A stretch of 64,000 nucleotides of DNA from Candidatus Reidiella endopervernicosa (lineage in GTDB: Bacteria; Pseudomonadota; Gammaproteobacteria; GCF-013343005). The notes under the pieces were generated by a model that was not told the origin of the DNA, did no database searches, and saw only the letters and a program-made list of their open reading frames with translations. This document shows, piece by piece, positions 32,890 to 43,067 of the stretch (positions within the stretch are counted from its first letter, which is position 1; every line of letters begins with the position of its first letter). Position numbers and translations under genes: made by a program. The stretch spans positions 558,001 to 622,000 of the forward strand of contig NZ_CP054491.1 of the NCBI RefSeq assembly GCF_013343005.1. Reading direction: 5' to 3'.

Positions 32890-32922
32890 CAGAAACGCCC
32901 CCTATTGGGGGCGTTTCTGTTT
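32890..32922 (+). terminator. Terminator after glnA
   Basis: Perfect 13-bp stem CAGAAACGCCCCC / GGGGGCGTTTCTG with a TATT loop, followed by TTT. Confidence 0.9.
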
Positions 32923-32955
32923 GCAGAGTAGAGTCTATTCCCCTATGTTCTAGCC

Positions 32956-33504
32956 ATGAACAGAGGATTGTTACTATTTATTTTGGTCGTGGTGGCACCC
33001 AGTGGCTCCGCCGAAATCTACAAATATGTCGATGAGCAGGGCAATCTCATCTACAGCGACCGCGCGCCACAGGGAGTCGAGCAACTCGAGCTTCCCGATA
33101 TCCAGCTCTATAGTCATCCACCCCTACCCGAGGCCTCAAAACAGGCAGATGTTGAGGGTGAATCTGATGGAATAGAGACGAACTACAGTCAGATACGTAT
33201 CACCTCCCCAGGCAGTGAAGAGACCGTTCGTGACAACAGTGGCAACCTCTCCGTAGCGGTTAGTCTAGAACCGGCACTAAATCTTGAGGCGGGGGATACC
33301 CTAACGCTATTAATGGATGGTGCGGTGGTGAGTGAGGGACAGACGAGCAGTAGTATCCAACTTAGTGGTATTGATCGTGGCGCTCATACTCTGACTGCAT
33401 CAGTCGTTAGTAAAAGTGGTGCTACTCGAATTTCGAGTAGCAGTGTCAGATTTTATCTGATGCGCGCATCGATAAACTTTCGAAAGCCTAAAGCACAACC
33501 GTAG
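32956..33504 (+). CDS. DUF4124-containing secreted protein
   Basis: A 182-residue protein with a signal peptide (LLLFILVVVAPSGSA) and the DUF4124 start EIYKYVDEQGNLIYSDRAP. The later part resembles a beta-sandwich. It is commonly found next to glnA in gammaproteobacteria; function unknown. It would act in the periplasm or on the envelope. Confidence 0.85.
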   Translation: MNRGLLLFILVVVAPSGSAEIYKYVDEQGNLIYSDRAPQGVEQLELPDIQLYSHPPLPEASKQADVEGESDGIETNYSQIRITSPGSEETVRDNSGNLSVAVSLEPALNLEAGDTLTLLMDGAVVSEGQTSSSIQLSGIDRGAHTLTASVVSKSGATRISSSSVRFYLMRASINFRKPKAQP

Positions 33505-33506
33505 CT

Positions 33507-34172
33507 TTAGATTAATCGTTCAATAAACCATTCACGCAGATCTTCGATCTCTTCGTTGCTGACGCTGTGCCCCATCTCATAACTGTGCCAATCGATGCTG
33601 TAGTTGAGTGCCGTGAGCTTCTCGCGTGTCAGTTCTGCGGCAGCATAGGGAATAATGGAGTCCTCTGTACCGTGAGCATAGAAGATAGGTGAATTACGGT
33701 TCTCGGAAGCTCGTTCAGAGTCGATCTGTTCACGGAAGGGAAGGTAGGTGGAGAGGGCAATGACACCGCCGAGTCGTTGCTTTGAACGAAGTGATGTATA
33801 GAGGGCGATGGCACCACCCTGCGAAAATCCAGCGAGATAGATATGCTCGCACGGTATACCTTTGGCAATCTCTGTTTCGATCAAGCTATTGAGATAACGC
33901 TGTGATTCTTCGACATGTTCCAGTGACTGAACGACCTTAGGCTCTTTACTGATGACATCGAACCATGCACGCATCTCATATCCACCGTTCATGGTAACGG
34001 CGCGATAGGGCGCATCAGGAAACAGGGTGCGTATCGCGTATCGATCCGAGAGTTCTAGCGCATCAGCAAGTAGCACCATATCGCTGTGGTTTGCACCCAG
34101 TCCGTGTAGCCAGATGATGGTGTATTCGGCGGACTGTTGAGGCTCTCTGATGGTGGGAATTTGAAAGGTCAT
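33507..34172 (-). CDS. Carboxylesterase / alpha-beta hydrolase
   Basis: Phospholipase/carboxylesterase family hydrolase. HGLGA oxyanion region near residue 24, nucleophile serine in GFSQGG, catalytic Asp in HGTEDSIIP and His in MGHSVSNEE. It has 221 residues, standard. It is cytoplasmic with no signal peptide. It converges with the DUF4124 gene, two bases apart. Confidence 0.92.
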   Translation of the reverse strand: MTFQIPTIREPQQSAEYTIIWLHGLGANHSDMVLLADALELSDRYAIRTLFPDAPYRAVTMNGGYEMRAWFDVISKEPKVVQSLEHVEESQRYLNSLIETEIAKGIPCEHIYLAGFSQGGAIALYTSLRSKQRLGGVIALSTYLPFREQIDSERASENRNSPIFYAHGTEDSIIPYAAAELTREKLTALNYSIDWHSYEMGHSVSNEEIEDLREWFIERLI

Positions 34173-34184
34173 CGTCTTAAAACA

Positions 34185-34212
34185 GAACGGCCGACACTAA
34201 GGTCGGCCGTTC
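34185..34212 (-). terminator. Terminator of soxYZ
   Basis: Perfect 11-bp stem GAACGGCCGAC / GTCGGCCGTTC with a 6-base loop. On the minus strand a T-rich stretch (TGTTTTAA) follows, so it ends the soxYZ transcript. Confidence 0.85.
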
Positions 34213-34231
34213 ATCTTCATAACAGATGTGG

Positions 34232-34546
34232 CTACTTGATAGCCGTCTCGACAGAGTCGGAACCGCCCTTGTTGTCGACCCAGCTGATGGTCAGCTTGTC
34301 ACCCTTAGCTGCGCCCTTGAACTTGAACGACAGGTAGGGGTTCTTAGAGACCGCCGGTCCCCACAGTGCAGTCAGTACGGTATTACCGCCGTGGCTGCAG
34401 GTGACTTCCTGAATAAAGTGAGCAGGAATTACCTTGCCGGTCTTTTTGTCTTTACGCAGACCGGTCTCCATGATGTGGGTAAAGAGCGCCTTTACGGTGG
34501 TGGTCTCGCCGCTGAGCTTAGCGCGTGCCTTGATTGTCTTAGCCAT
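34232..34546 (-). CDS. soxZ: Thiosulfate oxidation carrier SoxZ
   Basis: Partner of SoxY in the periplasmic sulfur-carrier complex. It has 104 residues, beginning KTIKARAKL and containing HFIQEVTCSHGG and LSFKFKG. No signal peptide is seen; SoxZ is exported with SoxY by the Tat route. It lies 31 bases after soxY. No soxAXBCD genes are in the window, consistent with a carrier used by several sulfur enzymes. Confidence 0.97.
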   Translation of the reverse strand: MAKTIKARAKLSGETTTVKALFTHIMETGLRKDKKTGKVIPAHFIQEVTCSHGGNTVLTALWGPAVSKNPYLSFKFKGAAKGDKLTISWVDNKGGSDSVETAIK

Positions 34547-34577
34547 TGTCTATGTCCTCAAAGAATTCGTTGAATGA

Positions 34578-35048
34578 TCAGCCGCCACAACCGCCGATGG
34601 TGACCTTGACGTTCTTGCTGCTCTTAAAGAGCTTGCCACCGGATTTAACGACGGCGACAACATCAGAGGTCTTACCCATCTTGATACGGGTGGAGACAAA
34701 ACCCTCGGCACTGGCTGACAGGTTGAAACTGGCAGAGAGCGGAGTGTTGTTGTTGGCTGAAAGGATGGTGATCGATTCAACGTTGGGGAGAGAGGTGGAG
34801 ACGGTGATCGGAACCACAGCGCCATTCTCAGCGATGTCAGGTGCCTTGATCTTCACATCACCGCTATCGGCGGCGTCAGATGAACCGGCGACGCCAGAGA
34901 TGGCCGCACCGAAATCGTTGGCTTCAAAAGCGGCCTTGGGCCATGCAGCCATGACGGCACGGGGGGCGAGCAGGCCAGCGCCTACAGCGACACCCACGGT
35001 GCCGGCGGCCAGACTGCCCTTGAGAAATGTTCTACGCTGATTATTCAT
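34578..35048 (-). CDS. soxY: Thiosulfate oxidation carrier SoxY
   Basis: Carries sulfur intermediates on the cysteine of its C-terminal GGCGG tail, seen complete here (VTIGGCGG). N-terminal Tat signal RRTFLKGSLAAGT, about 34 residues to AVMA. It has 156 residues. First gene of the soxYZ pair; its start has GAGAGAAG upstream. Confidence 0.97.
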   Translation of the reverse strand: MNNQRRTFLKGSLAAGTVGVAVGAGLLAPRAVMAAWPKAAFEANDFGAAISGVAGSSDAADSGDVKIKAPDIAENGAVVPITVSTSLPNVESITILSANNNTPLSASFNLSASAEGFVSTRIKMGKTSDVVAVVKSGGKLFKSSKNVKVTIGGCGG

Positions 35049-35198
35049 CGTGCTTCTCTCTCCAAAAAGTAAGATATGCGTTGGTGGACCGATAATACTT
35101 ATATCGCTCTATTTTACTAGCCGGTAACAGCCAGTTGGGTATTGATCAAAGCTGCGATTATACTGCGCACTCCCCATCGAAGTGTTGATTCAGGACAG

Positions 35199-35336
35199 AT
35201 GAAAGTGCAAAAACAATCAATATTCAAACGTCTGTGGCCACTCCTCGGCCTGATTATCATTCTGGCCAGCTGTGGTCAGAAGGGTGATCTCTACCTGCCT
35301 GATACGACCACCACCCCCAGCAAAGGTTCACATTAG
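35199..35336 (+). CDS. lptM: LptM/YifL-like small lipoprotein
   Basis: A 45-residue lipoprotein. Signal with lipobox ILASC, then the diagnostic CGQKGDLYLP, very close to the LptM consensus CGQKGPLYLP. LptM helps the lipopolysaccharide transporter LptD fold. The position directly before lysA is conserved in gammaproteobacteria. I choose ATG 35199; upstream in-frame starts add an implausible N-terminus. Confidence 0.9.
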   Translation: MKVQKQSIFKRLWPLLGLIIILASCGQKGDLYLPDTTTTPSKGSH

Positions 35337-35348
35337 TTCAGGAGCAGC

Positions 35349-36602
35349 ATGGATCATTTCAACTACGTTAGCGGCCGGCTCCAGTGCGAAGCGGTCGATC
35401 TTGCAGCTGTGGCAGCCGACTACGGCACCCCCTGTTATGTCTATTCGCGTGCCACCATTGAGCGCCACTACCGCGCCTTCGATAGTGCACTGGGTGATCA
35501 TGATCACCTGATCTGCTACGCAGTGAAGGCCAACTCTAACCTGGCGGTGTTAAATCTAATGGCTCGCCTCGGTGCCGGTTTCGATATTGTCTCGGTGGGT
35601 GAGCTGGAGCGGGTGGTTGCTGCAGGCGGTGATCCGGGTAAGGTGCTCTTCTCCGGGGTTGGCAAGCGGACGGATGAGATGCAGCGCGCGCTGGAGCTCG
35701 GTATTCGCTGTTTTAATGTCGAATCAGAGGCGGAGTTGGAGCGACTCAATCGCGTTGCGGCTTCGATGGACAAAATCGCCCCGATCTCTCTGCGGGTCAA
35801 TCCCGATGTCGACTCCGGTACCCATCCCTATATCTCCACCGGCCTGAAGGAGAACAAGTTCGGTGTCGATATCGAGCGGGCGATGGAGGTCTACCAGCGT
35901 GCCGCCGAGATGGCGCATATCGAGGTAACGGGTGTCGATTGTCATATCGGTTCACAGATCACCGAGATAGCCCCCTTCATCGATGCGCTCGACCGTGTAT
36001 TGGCGCTGGTCGATCGTCTTGCTGAGCTGGGAATCGAGCTACACCATATTGATATCGGCGGTGGACTCGGTATCCGCTACCGTGATGAAGAGCCACCATT
36101 GCCCGAGGCCTACGCGGCACCGCTCAAGGCACGCATGGCCGGTCGTCCGCAGTCGTTGATGCTGGAGCCGGGGCGAGCGATTGTTGGTAATGCCGGTGTG
36201 CTGCTGACAAGAGTCGAGTATCTGAAGCATAGCGAACATAAGGACTTCACCATCGTTGATGCGGCGATGAACGACATGATGCGCCCAACACTCTACGGTG
36301 CCTGGCAGGCGATTGAACCGGTGGTGCCACGAGAGGGTGAGCCACGCAGCTACGATATCGTCGGTCCGATCTGCGAGACCGGTGATTTTCTCGGTAAGGA
36401 TCGTGCGTTGCTGATTGAAGAGGGTGACCTGTTGGCGGTACGTTCCGCCGGGGCCTACGGATTCACCATGAGCTCCAACTACAATTCTCGACCACGTGCC
36501 GCTGAGGTGATGGTCGATGGTGATGAGTATCATCTGATTCGCCGGCGTGAAGAGATGGCGATCCTCTATGCCGGTGAACAGGTATTGCCAAACGATGGTT
36601 GA
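35349..36602 (+). CDS. lysA: Diaminopimelate decarboxylase
   Basis: Last step of lysine synthesis. PLP lysine in YAVKANSNLAVL, HIGSQI, GGGLGI phosphate loop, and MLEPGRAIVGNAG. It has 417 residues. GGAGCAGC precedes the ATG. The CoA-binding gene starts inside its last codons. Confidence 0.98.
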   Translation: MDHFNYVSGRLQCEAVDLAAVAADYGTPCYVYSRATIERHYRAFDSALGDHDHLICYAVKANSNLAVLNLMARLGAGFDIVSVGELERVVAAGGDPGKVLFSGVGKRTDEMQRALELGIRCFNVESEAELERLNRVAASMDKIAPISLRVNPDVDSGTHPYISTGLKENKFGVDIERAMEVYQRAAEMAHIEVTGVDCHIGSQITEIAPFIDALDRVLALVDRLAELGIELHHIDIGGGLGIRYRDEEPPLPEAYAAPLKARMAGRPQSLMLEPGRAIVGNAGVLLTRVEYLKHSEHKDFTIVDAAMNDMMRPTLYGAWQAIEPVVPREGEPRSYDIVGPICETGDFLGKDRALLIEEGDLLAVRSAGAYGFTMSSNYNSRPRAAEVMVDGDEYHLIRRREEMAILYAGEQVLPNDG

Positions 36603-37020
36603 TTTTATTAATCCTGAGATGACGGAGATCGCTGCACTGCTGAAACAGGTGAAGCGTATTGCGGTGGTAGGACTCTCGCCGAAGGCAAAGCGCCCCAGCC
36701 ACCAGGTGGCGGTCTCGCTGCAGCAGTTTGGTTATCAGGTGGTGCCGGTTCGTCCTGCCGTTGACGAGGTGTTGGGTGAGACCGCCTACCCATCGCTCGA
36801 TGAGGTGCCGGGAGCGATCGATCTGGTCGATGTGTTTCGCGCCCCCGAACATGTAATGCCGATTGTCGAAAAGTGTATTGAGCTCAAGGTCCCCGCTATC
36901 TGGCTTCAGGATGGGGTGGTCAATCAGGAGGCGGCACAGCGAGCTGTGGAGGCCGGTATTACGGTGGTGATGGATCGCTGTATCTACCGTGACTATCTGA
37001 CGCTCTTCCCTGACGAATAA
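36595..37020 (+). CDS. CoA-binding-domain protein (YccU type)
   Basis: A Rossmann-like CoA_binding_2 protein of 141 residues (IAVVGLSPKAKRPSHQVA; VVNQEAAQRAVEAGITVVMDRC). ATG 36595 overlaps the lysA stop by 8 bases. Members of this family bind CoA; a role in protein CoA-thiolation or metabolism is unproven. Confidence 0.87.
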   Translation: MVDFINPEMTEIAALLKQVKRIAVVGLSPKAKRPSHQVAVSLQQFGYQVVPVRPAVDEVLGETAYPSLDEVPGAIDLVDVFRAPEHVMPIVEKCIELKVPAIWLQDGVVNQEAAQRAVEAGITVVMDRCIYRDYLTLFPDE

Positions 37021-37111
37021 CCCGTTCAATTCGTGGCATTCGCCCCGATTTCATCTGTAATGTAATAAATCTCCACCCAGGATGGTCTTGTTATGTATGG
37101 GAAGCGCACAG

Positions 37112-37612
37112 ATGCAATTTGATGCCGTGGTCGAAGCACATTCGGCCGACATCTACCGATACGCCTACTGGCTCTGCTGGGACGCTGCGGTAGCCGAGGA
37201 CCTTGTACAGGAGACCTTCCTGCGCGCCTGGAAGTCGCTGCACAAACTAAAGGATGTGAAAGCGGTCAAGGCGTGGCTGATTACGATCCTGCGACGCGAG
37301 TTCCTAAGGGCCAAGGAGAAGTACCGGCTGGAGCTGACAGGTGATTTTGATCTGGCCGAGATGGCGCATGATCGTGGTGAGTACGACACCAGTACCGAGG
37401 CGTTTGTACTGCGACGCGCACTGACTGAGTTGGATGAGGCGTATCGAGAGCCGCTGATGCTTCAGGTGTTGATGGGTCACTCCACCAAGGAGATTGCAGA
37501 GATTCTAGATCTGACCCAGGCAACCGTATTGACCCGCCTGTTCAGGGCGCGCAAGCAGATGAGAGCACTGCTCGAGGGTGAAGAGAGCAGACCGCTAGAG
37601 GAGGTAAAGTGA
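37112..37612 (+). CDS. ECF-type RNA polymerase sigma factor
   Basis: About 166 residues. Region 2 (YRYAYWLCWDAAVAEDLVQETFLRAWKS is the span at about residues 15-42) and region 4 with the helix-turn-helix STKEIAEILDLTQATVLTRL. I choose ATG 37112 (MQFDAVVE) with GGGAAG seven bases before; an upstream ATG at 37097 is possible. Its stop overlaps the start of an anti-sigma gene in TGATG form. Confidence 0.92.
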   Translation: MQFDAVVEAHSADIYRYAYWLCWDAAVAEDLVQETFLRAWKSLHKLKDVKAVKAWLITILRREFLRAKEKYRLELTGDFDLAEMAHDRGEYDTSTEAFVLRRALTELDEAYREPLMLQVLMGHSTKEIAEILDLTQATVLTRLFRARKQMRALLEGEESRPLEEVK

Positions 37613-38304
37613 TGAACTGCCTGGATTTTCGTAGAGAGTGCCTGATCGATCCGAACAGTCGCGATACGCAATTTCTGCAGCATCGCGATGCGTGTCCCGC
37701 CTGTGCCGCCTACCTTGAACGAGGTGAAGTGGCCGAGGCATCCATGCGTGAAGCCTTTGAGGTGAAGGTTCCTGATGGATTGGCTTCAAGAATTAAGCTG
37801 GGGCAGGTGACTAAGGTGCGTCAACGCCAGAGTCAGCAGCGCTGGTATGCAGTGGCCGCAAGTGTGCTGCTGCTGGTCGGTGGGCTGCAGTTTGCCTGGT
37901 TCACTCACCAGTTCGACAGCTTTGAACAGTCGGTGCTGGTGGAACTCAACTCCCACTCCGATCTACTGACTCGACAGGTAGCGATGCGTTCCGATGAGAT
38001 GGCTGGGGAGTTCCGCAAGGCGGGACTGACACTCGAGCAACAGCCCGCCAATCTGCTCGGTGTGCACTACTGCTGGGTGCATGGCGTCTCTGGTCTGCAT
38101 ATGGTCTTCCAGGGCGAACAGGGCCCGGTACGTGTTTTGATCCTTCCCGATCGGCAGCTGGCCGAGCGTAGCGATATCAATGATGGTGAGCAGCGCGGTT
38201 ATATCTCGCCGGTAGAGCGCGGTGCACTGGTCTTTATGGGGGAGCCGGGTGAATCTCTGCAACTCATTGAGGAGCAGGTGGGGCGTTCGGTTAACTGGTT
38301 GTAG
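37612..38304 (+). CDS. Zinc-binding anti-sigma factor (DUF3379-like)
   Basis: About 230 residues. The N-terminal HRDACPAC fits the HxxxCxxC zinc anti-sigma motif. One membrane segment follows at about residues 80-97 (VAASVLLLVGGLQFAWF), then a periplasmic domain (LLGVHYCWVHGVSGLHMVF). GGAGG lies ahead of the start, and translation is coupled to the sigma gene. It most likely holds that sigma at the membrane until an envelope signal releases it. The signal is unknown. Confidence 0.85.
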   Translation: MNCLDFRRECLIDPNSRDTQFLQHRDACPACAAYLERGEVAEASMREAFEVKVPDGLASRIKLGQVTKVRQRQSQQRWYAVAASVLLLVGGLQFAWFTHQFDSFEQSVLVELNSHSDLLTRQVAMRSDEMAGEFRKAGLTLEQQPANLLGVHYCWVHGVSGLHMVFQGEQGPVRVLILPDRQLAERSDINDGEQRGYISPVERGALVFMGEPGESLQLIEEQVGRSVNWL

Positions 38305-38502
38305 TCGCGAGAGGTTTGTTAAGCGGCTGCCTGCCCGCTGCATGAAAGAGCTCTTTCTTAAAGAGAGTGGTTTGCTGTTCTCTACAATCTCTCAAGAGAG
38401 GGTGAGCTGCCTCGATACAGTAGTAACCTGTTATGCAGCTTTGGCACAAAATCGCTGATCTTTAGGCTTTTCTTCATAGCCATCGCTCGGTAATCTTGCT
38501 GC

Positions 38503-39333
38503 ATGAATCTTAACTTCACCAAAATGCACGGTATCGGCAACGACTTCATCGTCTTTGACGCGATCAACCAGCAGGTCGAACTGACCACCGATCAGGTACG
38601 GCTGCTCGCCGACCGTCGTTTTGGTATCGGTTGTGACCAGTTGCTGCTGGTCGAGGCAACCGATAGCCCCAATGTCGATTTCCGCTATCGCATCTACAAT
38701 GCCGACGGTTCCGAGGTGGAGCAGTGTGGCAACGGTGCGCGCTGCTTTGCTCGCTTTGTCCGCGATAAGGGGCTGACCGATAAAGAGACCATCACCGTTG
38801 AAACCGCCTCAGGCACTATTCACCTCACTGTGGATGAGAGCGGCCTGGTGTCGGTCGACATGGGAGTGCCTCATCTAGAACCCGCTGAGATCCCGTTTGA
38901 GGCCGAAGCGCAGGCAGTGAGCTATGCGATTGAGGTCGATGAGATGGTGATGGAGTTTGGTGTCGTATCAATGGGTAACCCGCACGCCGTTCTGCGTGTG
39001 AGTGAAATCGACCAGGCACCCGTTGAAGAGCTGGGTCCGTTGATCGAATCACATCCGCGTTTTCCGCAGCGTGTGAATGTCGGTTTTATGCAGGTGGTCG
39101 CACGAGATCATATCCAGCTAAGGGTCTTTGAGCGTGGTGCTGGTGAGACACTTGCCTGTGGTACCGGTGCCTGTGCGGCAGTAGTGGTCGGGATTCTGCA
39201 GGGAGAGCTTGATTCGATGGTGCGCGTCACACTTCCGGGTGGTGAACTTATGATAAGCTGGCCGCAAATGGGAGCGCCGGTAGTGATGATCGGCCCCGCC
39301 ACCAGGGTGTTCGAGGGTAGCATCGATCTATGA
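38503..39333 (+). CDS. dapF: Diaminopimelate epimerase
   Basis: Converts LL- to meso-diaminopimelate for lysine and peptidoglycan. The two catalytic cysteines are in [10 protein letters not shown] and [12 protein letters not shown]. It has 276 residues. The 198-base region before it holds an imperfect GAGCTCTTTC-type hairpin near 38350 and no gene. Confidence 0.98.
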   Translation: MNLNFTKMHGIGNDFIVFDAINQQVELTTDQVRLLADRRFGIGCDQLLLVEATDSPNVDFRYRIYNADGSEVEQCGNGARCFARFVRDKGLTDKETITVETASGTIHLTVDESGLVSVDMGVPHLEPAEIPFEAEAQAVSYAIEVDEMVMEFGVVSMGNPHAVLRVSEIDQAPVEELGPLIESHPRFPQRVNVGFMQVVARDHIQLRVFERGAGETLACGTGACAAVVVGILQGELDSMVRVTLPGGELMISWPQMGAPVVMIGPATRVFEGSIDL

Positions 39334-40034
39334 GCATGCAGCAAAACAGTAGCCAGCCACTGGCTGATGTCGAACTGACCGAAGATGAGGTCGTCGACTT
39401 TCTCAGTAACAACCCAGAGTTTTTCGAGCAGCATCTGTCGCTGCTTGAGCAGCTTACGATTCCCCATCCCTGTGGCGACGCGGTATCGCTGATTGAGCGC
39501 CAGCTCTCGATGTTCCGCGAGCAGAATGGCCAGCTACGCAGCAAGATGATGGATCTAGTGCGGGTGGCACGTGATAACAGCAGTACCCACGAACGTGTAC
39601 ATCGCCTCACCCTGGCACTGCTCGAGGCGACCACTATCGACGAGGTGTTGAACTGCGTACAGGTAAAGTTGCGTGATGAGTTCGCTGCCGATCTAGTCCG
39701 TTTCCACCTCTTCATGGAACCGAACGAAAACAGCAGTGATCTGGGTGTTCGTTATATCTCACGTGATGATCAGGAGATGTCGCTGTTTAGTGAGTTCTTC
39801 GCCATGCACCGTCCACTCTGTGGTCGCCTGCGCCCCGATCAGGTGCGTTACCTGTTTGGTGACTCGGCCGAGCAGGTCGGCTCGGCGGTGCTGATCCCGC
39901 TCAGTGGCGGTGATCGCCTCGGTATGCTCGCCATCGGTAGCTACAGTGAGGAGCGCTTCCACCCCGGTATGGGCACCCTGGTGCTGGGTCAGCTGGGTGA
40001 ACTGATCAGCTGCGCGATTCTTCGCCATAGTTAA
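39330..40034 (+). CDS. DUF484 family protein
   Basis: A 234-residue GAF-like protein beginning with an acidic helix ([20 protein letters not shown]). It overlaps dapF by four bases and xerC by one. The dapF-DUF484-xerC order is conserved, function unknown. Confidence 0.9.
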   Translation: MSMQQNSSQPLADVELTEDEVVDFLSNNPEFFEQHLSLLEQLTIPHPCGDAVSLIERQLSMFREQNGQLRSKMMDLVRVARDNSSTHERVHRLTLALLEATTIDEVLNCVQVKLRDEFAADLVRFHLFMEPNENSSDLGVRYISRDDQEMSLFSEFFAMHRPLCGRLRPDQVRYLFGDSAEQVGSAVLIPLSGGDRLGMLAIGSYSEERFHPGMGTLVLGQLGELISCAILRHS

Positions 40035-40942
40035 TGGTCATGCAGGCGGCTGAAGCAGAGTGGCTTGAGCGCTTTCTCGAACACCTGCAGAGTGAGCGTC
40101 GCCTCTCTGCACACACCTCCAACAACTATCAACGCGATCTGCAGAACTTTCTGAACTTCTGCAATGAACGCGAGTTTGAGCAGTGGTCATCACTGCTTGA
40201 AGCCGATATCCGTAACTACATTGCCAGTCGTCATCGCAAGGGATTGGCAGGCAGTAGCCTCTCGCGTGAACTCTCCGCACTGAGGTCATTTTATAACTAC
40301 CTGTTGCGCGAAGAGGTCGTCACGCTCAACCCAGCTCAGGGTGTGCGTGCACCGAAGACACCGCGTAAGCTGCCCAAGACACTCGATGTCGACCAGACTG
40401 CGCGACTGCTGCAGATCGATGATGATGATCCACTCGCAGTTCGCGATGCAGCGCTGATGGAGCTGATCTACTCCTCTGGCCTGCGTCTGGCTGAGGTGGT
40501 AGGGCTAGATCTGGGCTCTCTTGATCTGCGCGACGCAACAGTAAAGGTAGTCGGTAAGGGCTCCAAGGAGCGCATGGTACCGGTCGGTCGACTGGCACTG
40601 CAGGCGGTAGAGAAGTGGCTCAAGGTGCGGGGCAGTCTGGCCAAGGTGGAGGAGACCGCACTGTTTGTCTCCAAACGCGGCAGTAGGATCAGCGACCGTT
40701 CGGTGCAGAAGCGACTCAAGGAGTGGGCGGTGAAGCAGGGACTCGACAGTTCACTGCATCCCCACATGTTGCGCCACTCGTTTGCTAGCCACATGCTCGA
40801 GTCGAGCAGCGACCTGCGCGCGGTGCAGGAGCTACTTGGCCACGCCGATATCAGTACCACACAGATCTACACCCATCTCGACTTCCAGCACCTCGCCAAG
40901 GTCTACGACAAGGCACACCCACGTGCGCGCAAGCGCCGTTAG
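40034..40942 (+). CDS. xerC: Tyrosine recombinase XerC
   Basis: Resolves chromosome dimers at dif with XerD. Catalytic residues visible: Arg in SSGLRLAEV, Lys in GKGSKERMVPVG, His-x-x-Arg in HMLRHSFASHML, His in LGHADISTTQ and Tyr in IYTHLDF. It has 302 residues. ATG overlaps the DUF484 stop (TAATG). It is a candidate but unlikely agent for repeat E, since E lacks dif-like ends. Confidence 0.97.
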   Translation: MVMQAAEAEWLERFLEHLQSERRLSAHTSNNYQRDLQNFLNFCNEREFEQWSSLLEADIRNYIASRHRKGLAGSSLSRELSALRSFYNYLLREEVVTLNPAQGVRAPKTPRKLPKTLDVDQTARLLQIDDDDPLAVRDAALMELIYSSGLRLAEVVGLDLGSLDLRDATVKVVGKGSKERMVPVGRLALQAVEKWLKVRGSLAKVEETALFVSKRGSRISDRSVQKRLKEWAVKQGLDSSLHPHMLRHSFASHMLESSSDLRAVQELLGHADISTTQIYTHLDFQHLAKVYDKAHPRARKRR

Positions 40943-41029
40943 GCGCTTACTACCTGATATCGCAAGGGTTGTATCCCGCGCATTTGCCCATATCGTGTAC
41001 AATTACCCGCCCTATTCAGGAGCAGCTCT

Positions 41030-41572
41030 GTGGAACAGTTTCGCGGTACAACAATCCTCTCGGTAAGACGTGGCGACAAGGTCGTGATCGGCGGTGATGG
41101 TCAGGTCTCGCTCGGCAACACGGTGATGAAGGGCAATGCGCGTAAGGTGCGTCGCCTCTTCCACGGTAAGGTGATTGCCGGATTCGCCGGGGGTACCGCC
41201 GATGCCTTCACCCTGTTCGAGCGCTTCGAGGGGAAGCTGGAGAAACACCGCGGCAACCTCACCCGCGCCGCCGTAGAGCTGGCCAAGGATTGGCGTACCG
41301 ATCGTATGTTGCGCCGCCTCGAAGCGATGCTCGCGGTCGCCGATGAGAGCGCCTCACTGATCATCTCCGGTAATGGCGATGTGGTGGAGCCTGAGCACGG
41401 CCTGATCGCGATCGGCTCCGGTGGCCCCTTCGCACAGTCGGCCGCACGCGCACTGCTTGAGAGTACCGAACTCGATGCCCGAACCATCGTTGAACGTTCG
41501 CTCGGTATTGCCGCCGATATCTGTATCTACACCAACAACAATCTCACCGTCGAAGAGATTGAGCTGAGCTGA
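41030..41572 (+). CDS. hslV: ATP-dependent protease subunit HslV
   Basis: Threonine protease of the HslVU complex. A short propeptide MEQFRG precedes the catalytic Thr7 in TTILSVRRG. It has 180 residues. Start is GTG at 41030 with CAGGAG upstream. It is followed by hslU after 97 bases. Confidence 0.97.
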   Translation: MEQFRGTTILSVRRGDKVVIGGDGQVSLGNTVMKGNARKVRRLFHGKVIAGFAGGTADAFTLFERFEGKLEKHRGNLTRAAVELAKDWRTDRMLRRLEAMLAVADESASLIISGNGDVVEPEHGLIAIGSGGPFAQSAARALLESTELDARTIVERSLGIAADICIYTNNNLTVEEIELS

Positions 41573-41669
41573 GCGGAGAGGAGGAGTAGCTCGTTCTGCA
41601 CAGCTGTGCTGACGGTTACCTACTGCCCCAATTGCACCCGCACTCCAGATTGAAATAAAGGTTCACGAA

Positions 41670-43007
41670 ATGTCCGAAATGACCCCCCGCGAAATTGTCC
41701 AGGAGCTGGATAAACATATCATCGGTCAGGCCGATGCCAAGCGCGCCGTGGCGATTGCGCTGCGCAACCGCTGGCGCCGCAGCCAGCTGCCCGAGGCGCT
41801 GCGCGTTGAGATTACACCGAAAAATATTCTCATGATCGGTCCAACCGGTGTCGGTAAGACCGAGATCGCTCGACGTCTGGCACGGCTCGCTAACGCACCG
41901 TTTCTCAAGATCGAGGCGACCAAGTTCACCGAGGTGGGTTATGTCGGTCGCGATGTGGAGTCGATCATCCGTGACCTGATGGATATCTCGGTGAAGATGA
42001 ACCGTGAGCGTGAGATGCAGAAGGTGCGTCATCGTGCTGAAGATGCCGCCGAGGAGCGGGTGCTTGACGTACTGCTGCCGATGCCAAAGACGAGTGGCTT
42101 TGATGCTGAGCCTGAATCGACGACAGGTGCCGAGACACGGCAGAAGTTTCGCAAGAAGCTTCGCGAAGGTGAACTCGATGAGCGTGAGATCGAGATCGAG
42201 GTGAGCGCACCGGCGGTGGGTGTGGAGATCATGGCCCCTCCCGGTATGGAGGAGATGACCAACCAGCTGCAGGGCATGTTCCAGAACATGGCGGGCAACC
42301 AGAAGACCAACCGTCGCAAGCTACGCGTTAAAGATGCGCTGAAGCAGTTGACCGAAGAGGAGGCGGGCAAGCTGGTCAACGAGGAGGAGATCAAACTGCA
42401 CGCACTGCAGAGTGTCGAGCAGAACGGTATCGTTTTCATCGATGAGATCGACAAGGTGGCCAAGCGTGGCGAGAGCAGCGGTACCGATGTCTCGCGTGAA
42501 GGTGTGCAGCGCGATCTACTGCCACTGGTCGAGGGCTCGACCGTCTCCACCAAGTACGGCATGGTGAAAACCGATCATATCCTTTTCATCGCCTCCGGTG
42601 CCTTCCACCTCGCCAAACCCTCCGATCTGATTCCAGAGCTGCAGGGGCGTCTGCCGATTCGTGTCGAGCTCGATGCACTGGTCGCTGAAGATTTTGTCCG
42701 CATCCTCACCGAACCCGACGCCTCACTGACCGAGCAGTACACGGCATTGATGGGGACCGAGGGGGTTGAACTAGGCTTTACCGAGGATGGTGTGGCCCGT
42801 CTCGCTGAGGTGGCGTGGCAGGTGAACGAGAAGACCGAGAATATCGGCGCGCGTCGCCTGCATACCGTGATGGAGCGTCTTACTGAGACGATCTCCTTCG
42901 AGGCACCCGATCGCTCCGGCGATAGTTTTACTGTTGATGCTGACTACGTTAATGAGCATCTCTCTGAGCTGGCAGAAGACGAAGATCTGAGCCGCTATAT
43001 TCTGTAA
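41670..43007 (+). CDS. hslU: ATP-dependent protease ATPase HslU
   Basis: Unfoldase partner of HslV. Walker [10 protein letters not shown] near residue 56, an inserted I-domain (residues about 110-230), Walker [10 protein letters not shown], sensor 2 [11 protein letters not shown]. It has 445 residues, ends DLSRYIL as in the family. Confidence 0.98.
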   Translation: MSEMTPREIVQELDKHIIGQADAKRAVAIALRNRWRRSQLPEALRVEITPKNILMIGPTGVGKTEIARRLARLANAPFLKIEATKFTEVGYVGRDVESIIRDLMDISVKMNREREMQKVRHRAEDAAEERVLDVLLPMPKTSGFDAEPESTTGAETRQKFRKKLREGELDEREIEIEVSAPAVGVEIMAPPGMEEMTNQLQGMFQNMAGNQKTNRRKLRVKDALKQLTEEEAGKLVNEEEIKLHALQSVEQNGIVFIDEIDKVAKRGESSGTDVSREGVQRDLLPLVEGSTVSTKYGMVKTDHILFIASGAFHLAKPSDLIPELQGRLPIRVELDALVAEDFVRILTEPDASLTEQYTALMGTEGVELGFTEDGVARLAEVAWQVNEKTENIGARRLHTVMERLTETISFEAPDRSGDSFTVDADYVNEHLSELAEDEDLSRYIL

Positions 43008-43067
43008 AGCATTTTCACGTTGTCGGCCACAAAGTCGATGGCGTCGTTAAACCACGAGGTAACTACA

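Noticed and set aside
40034-40942. XerC as the enzyme moving E
   Set aside because: This is the housekeeping gene in its conserved place, and E ends do not resemble dif half-sites.
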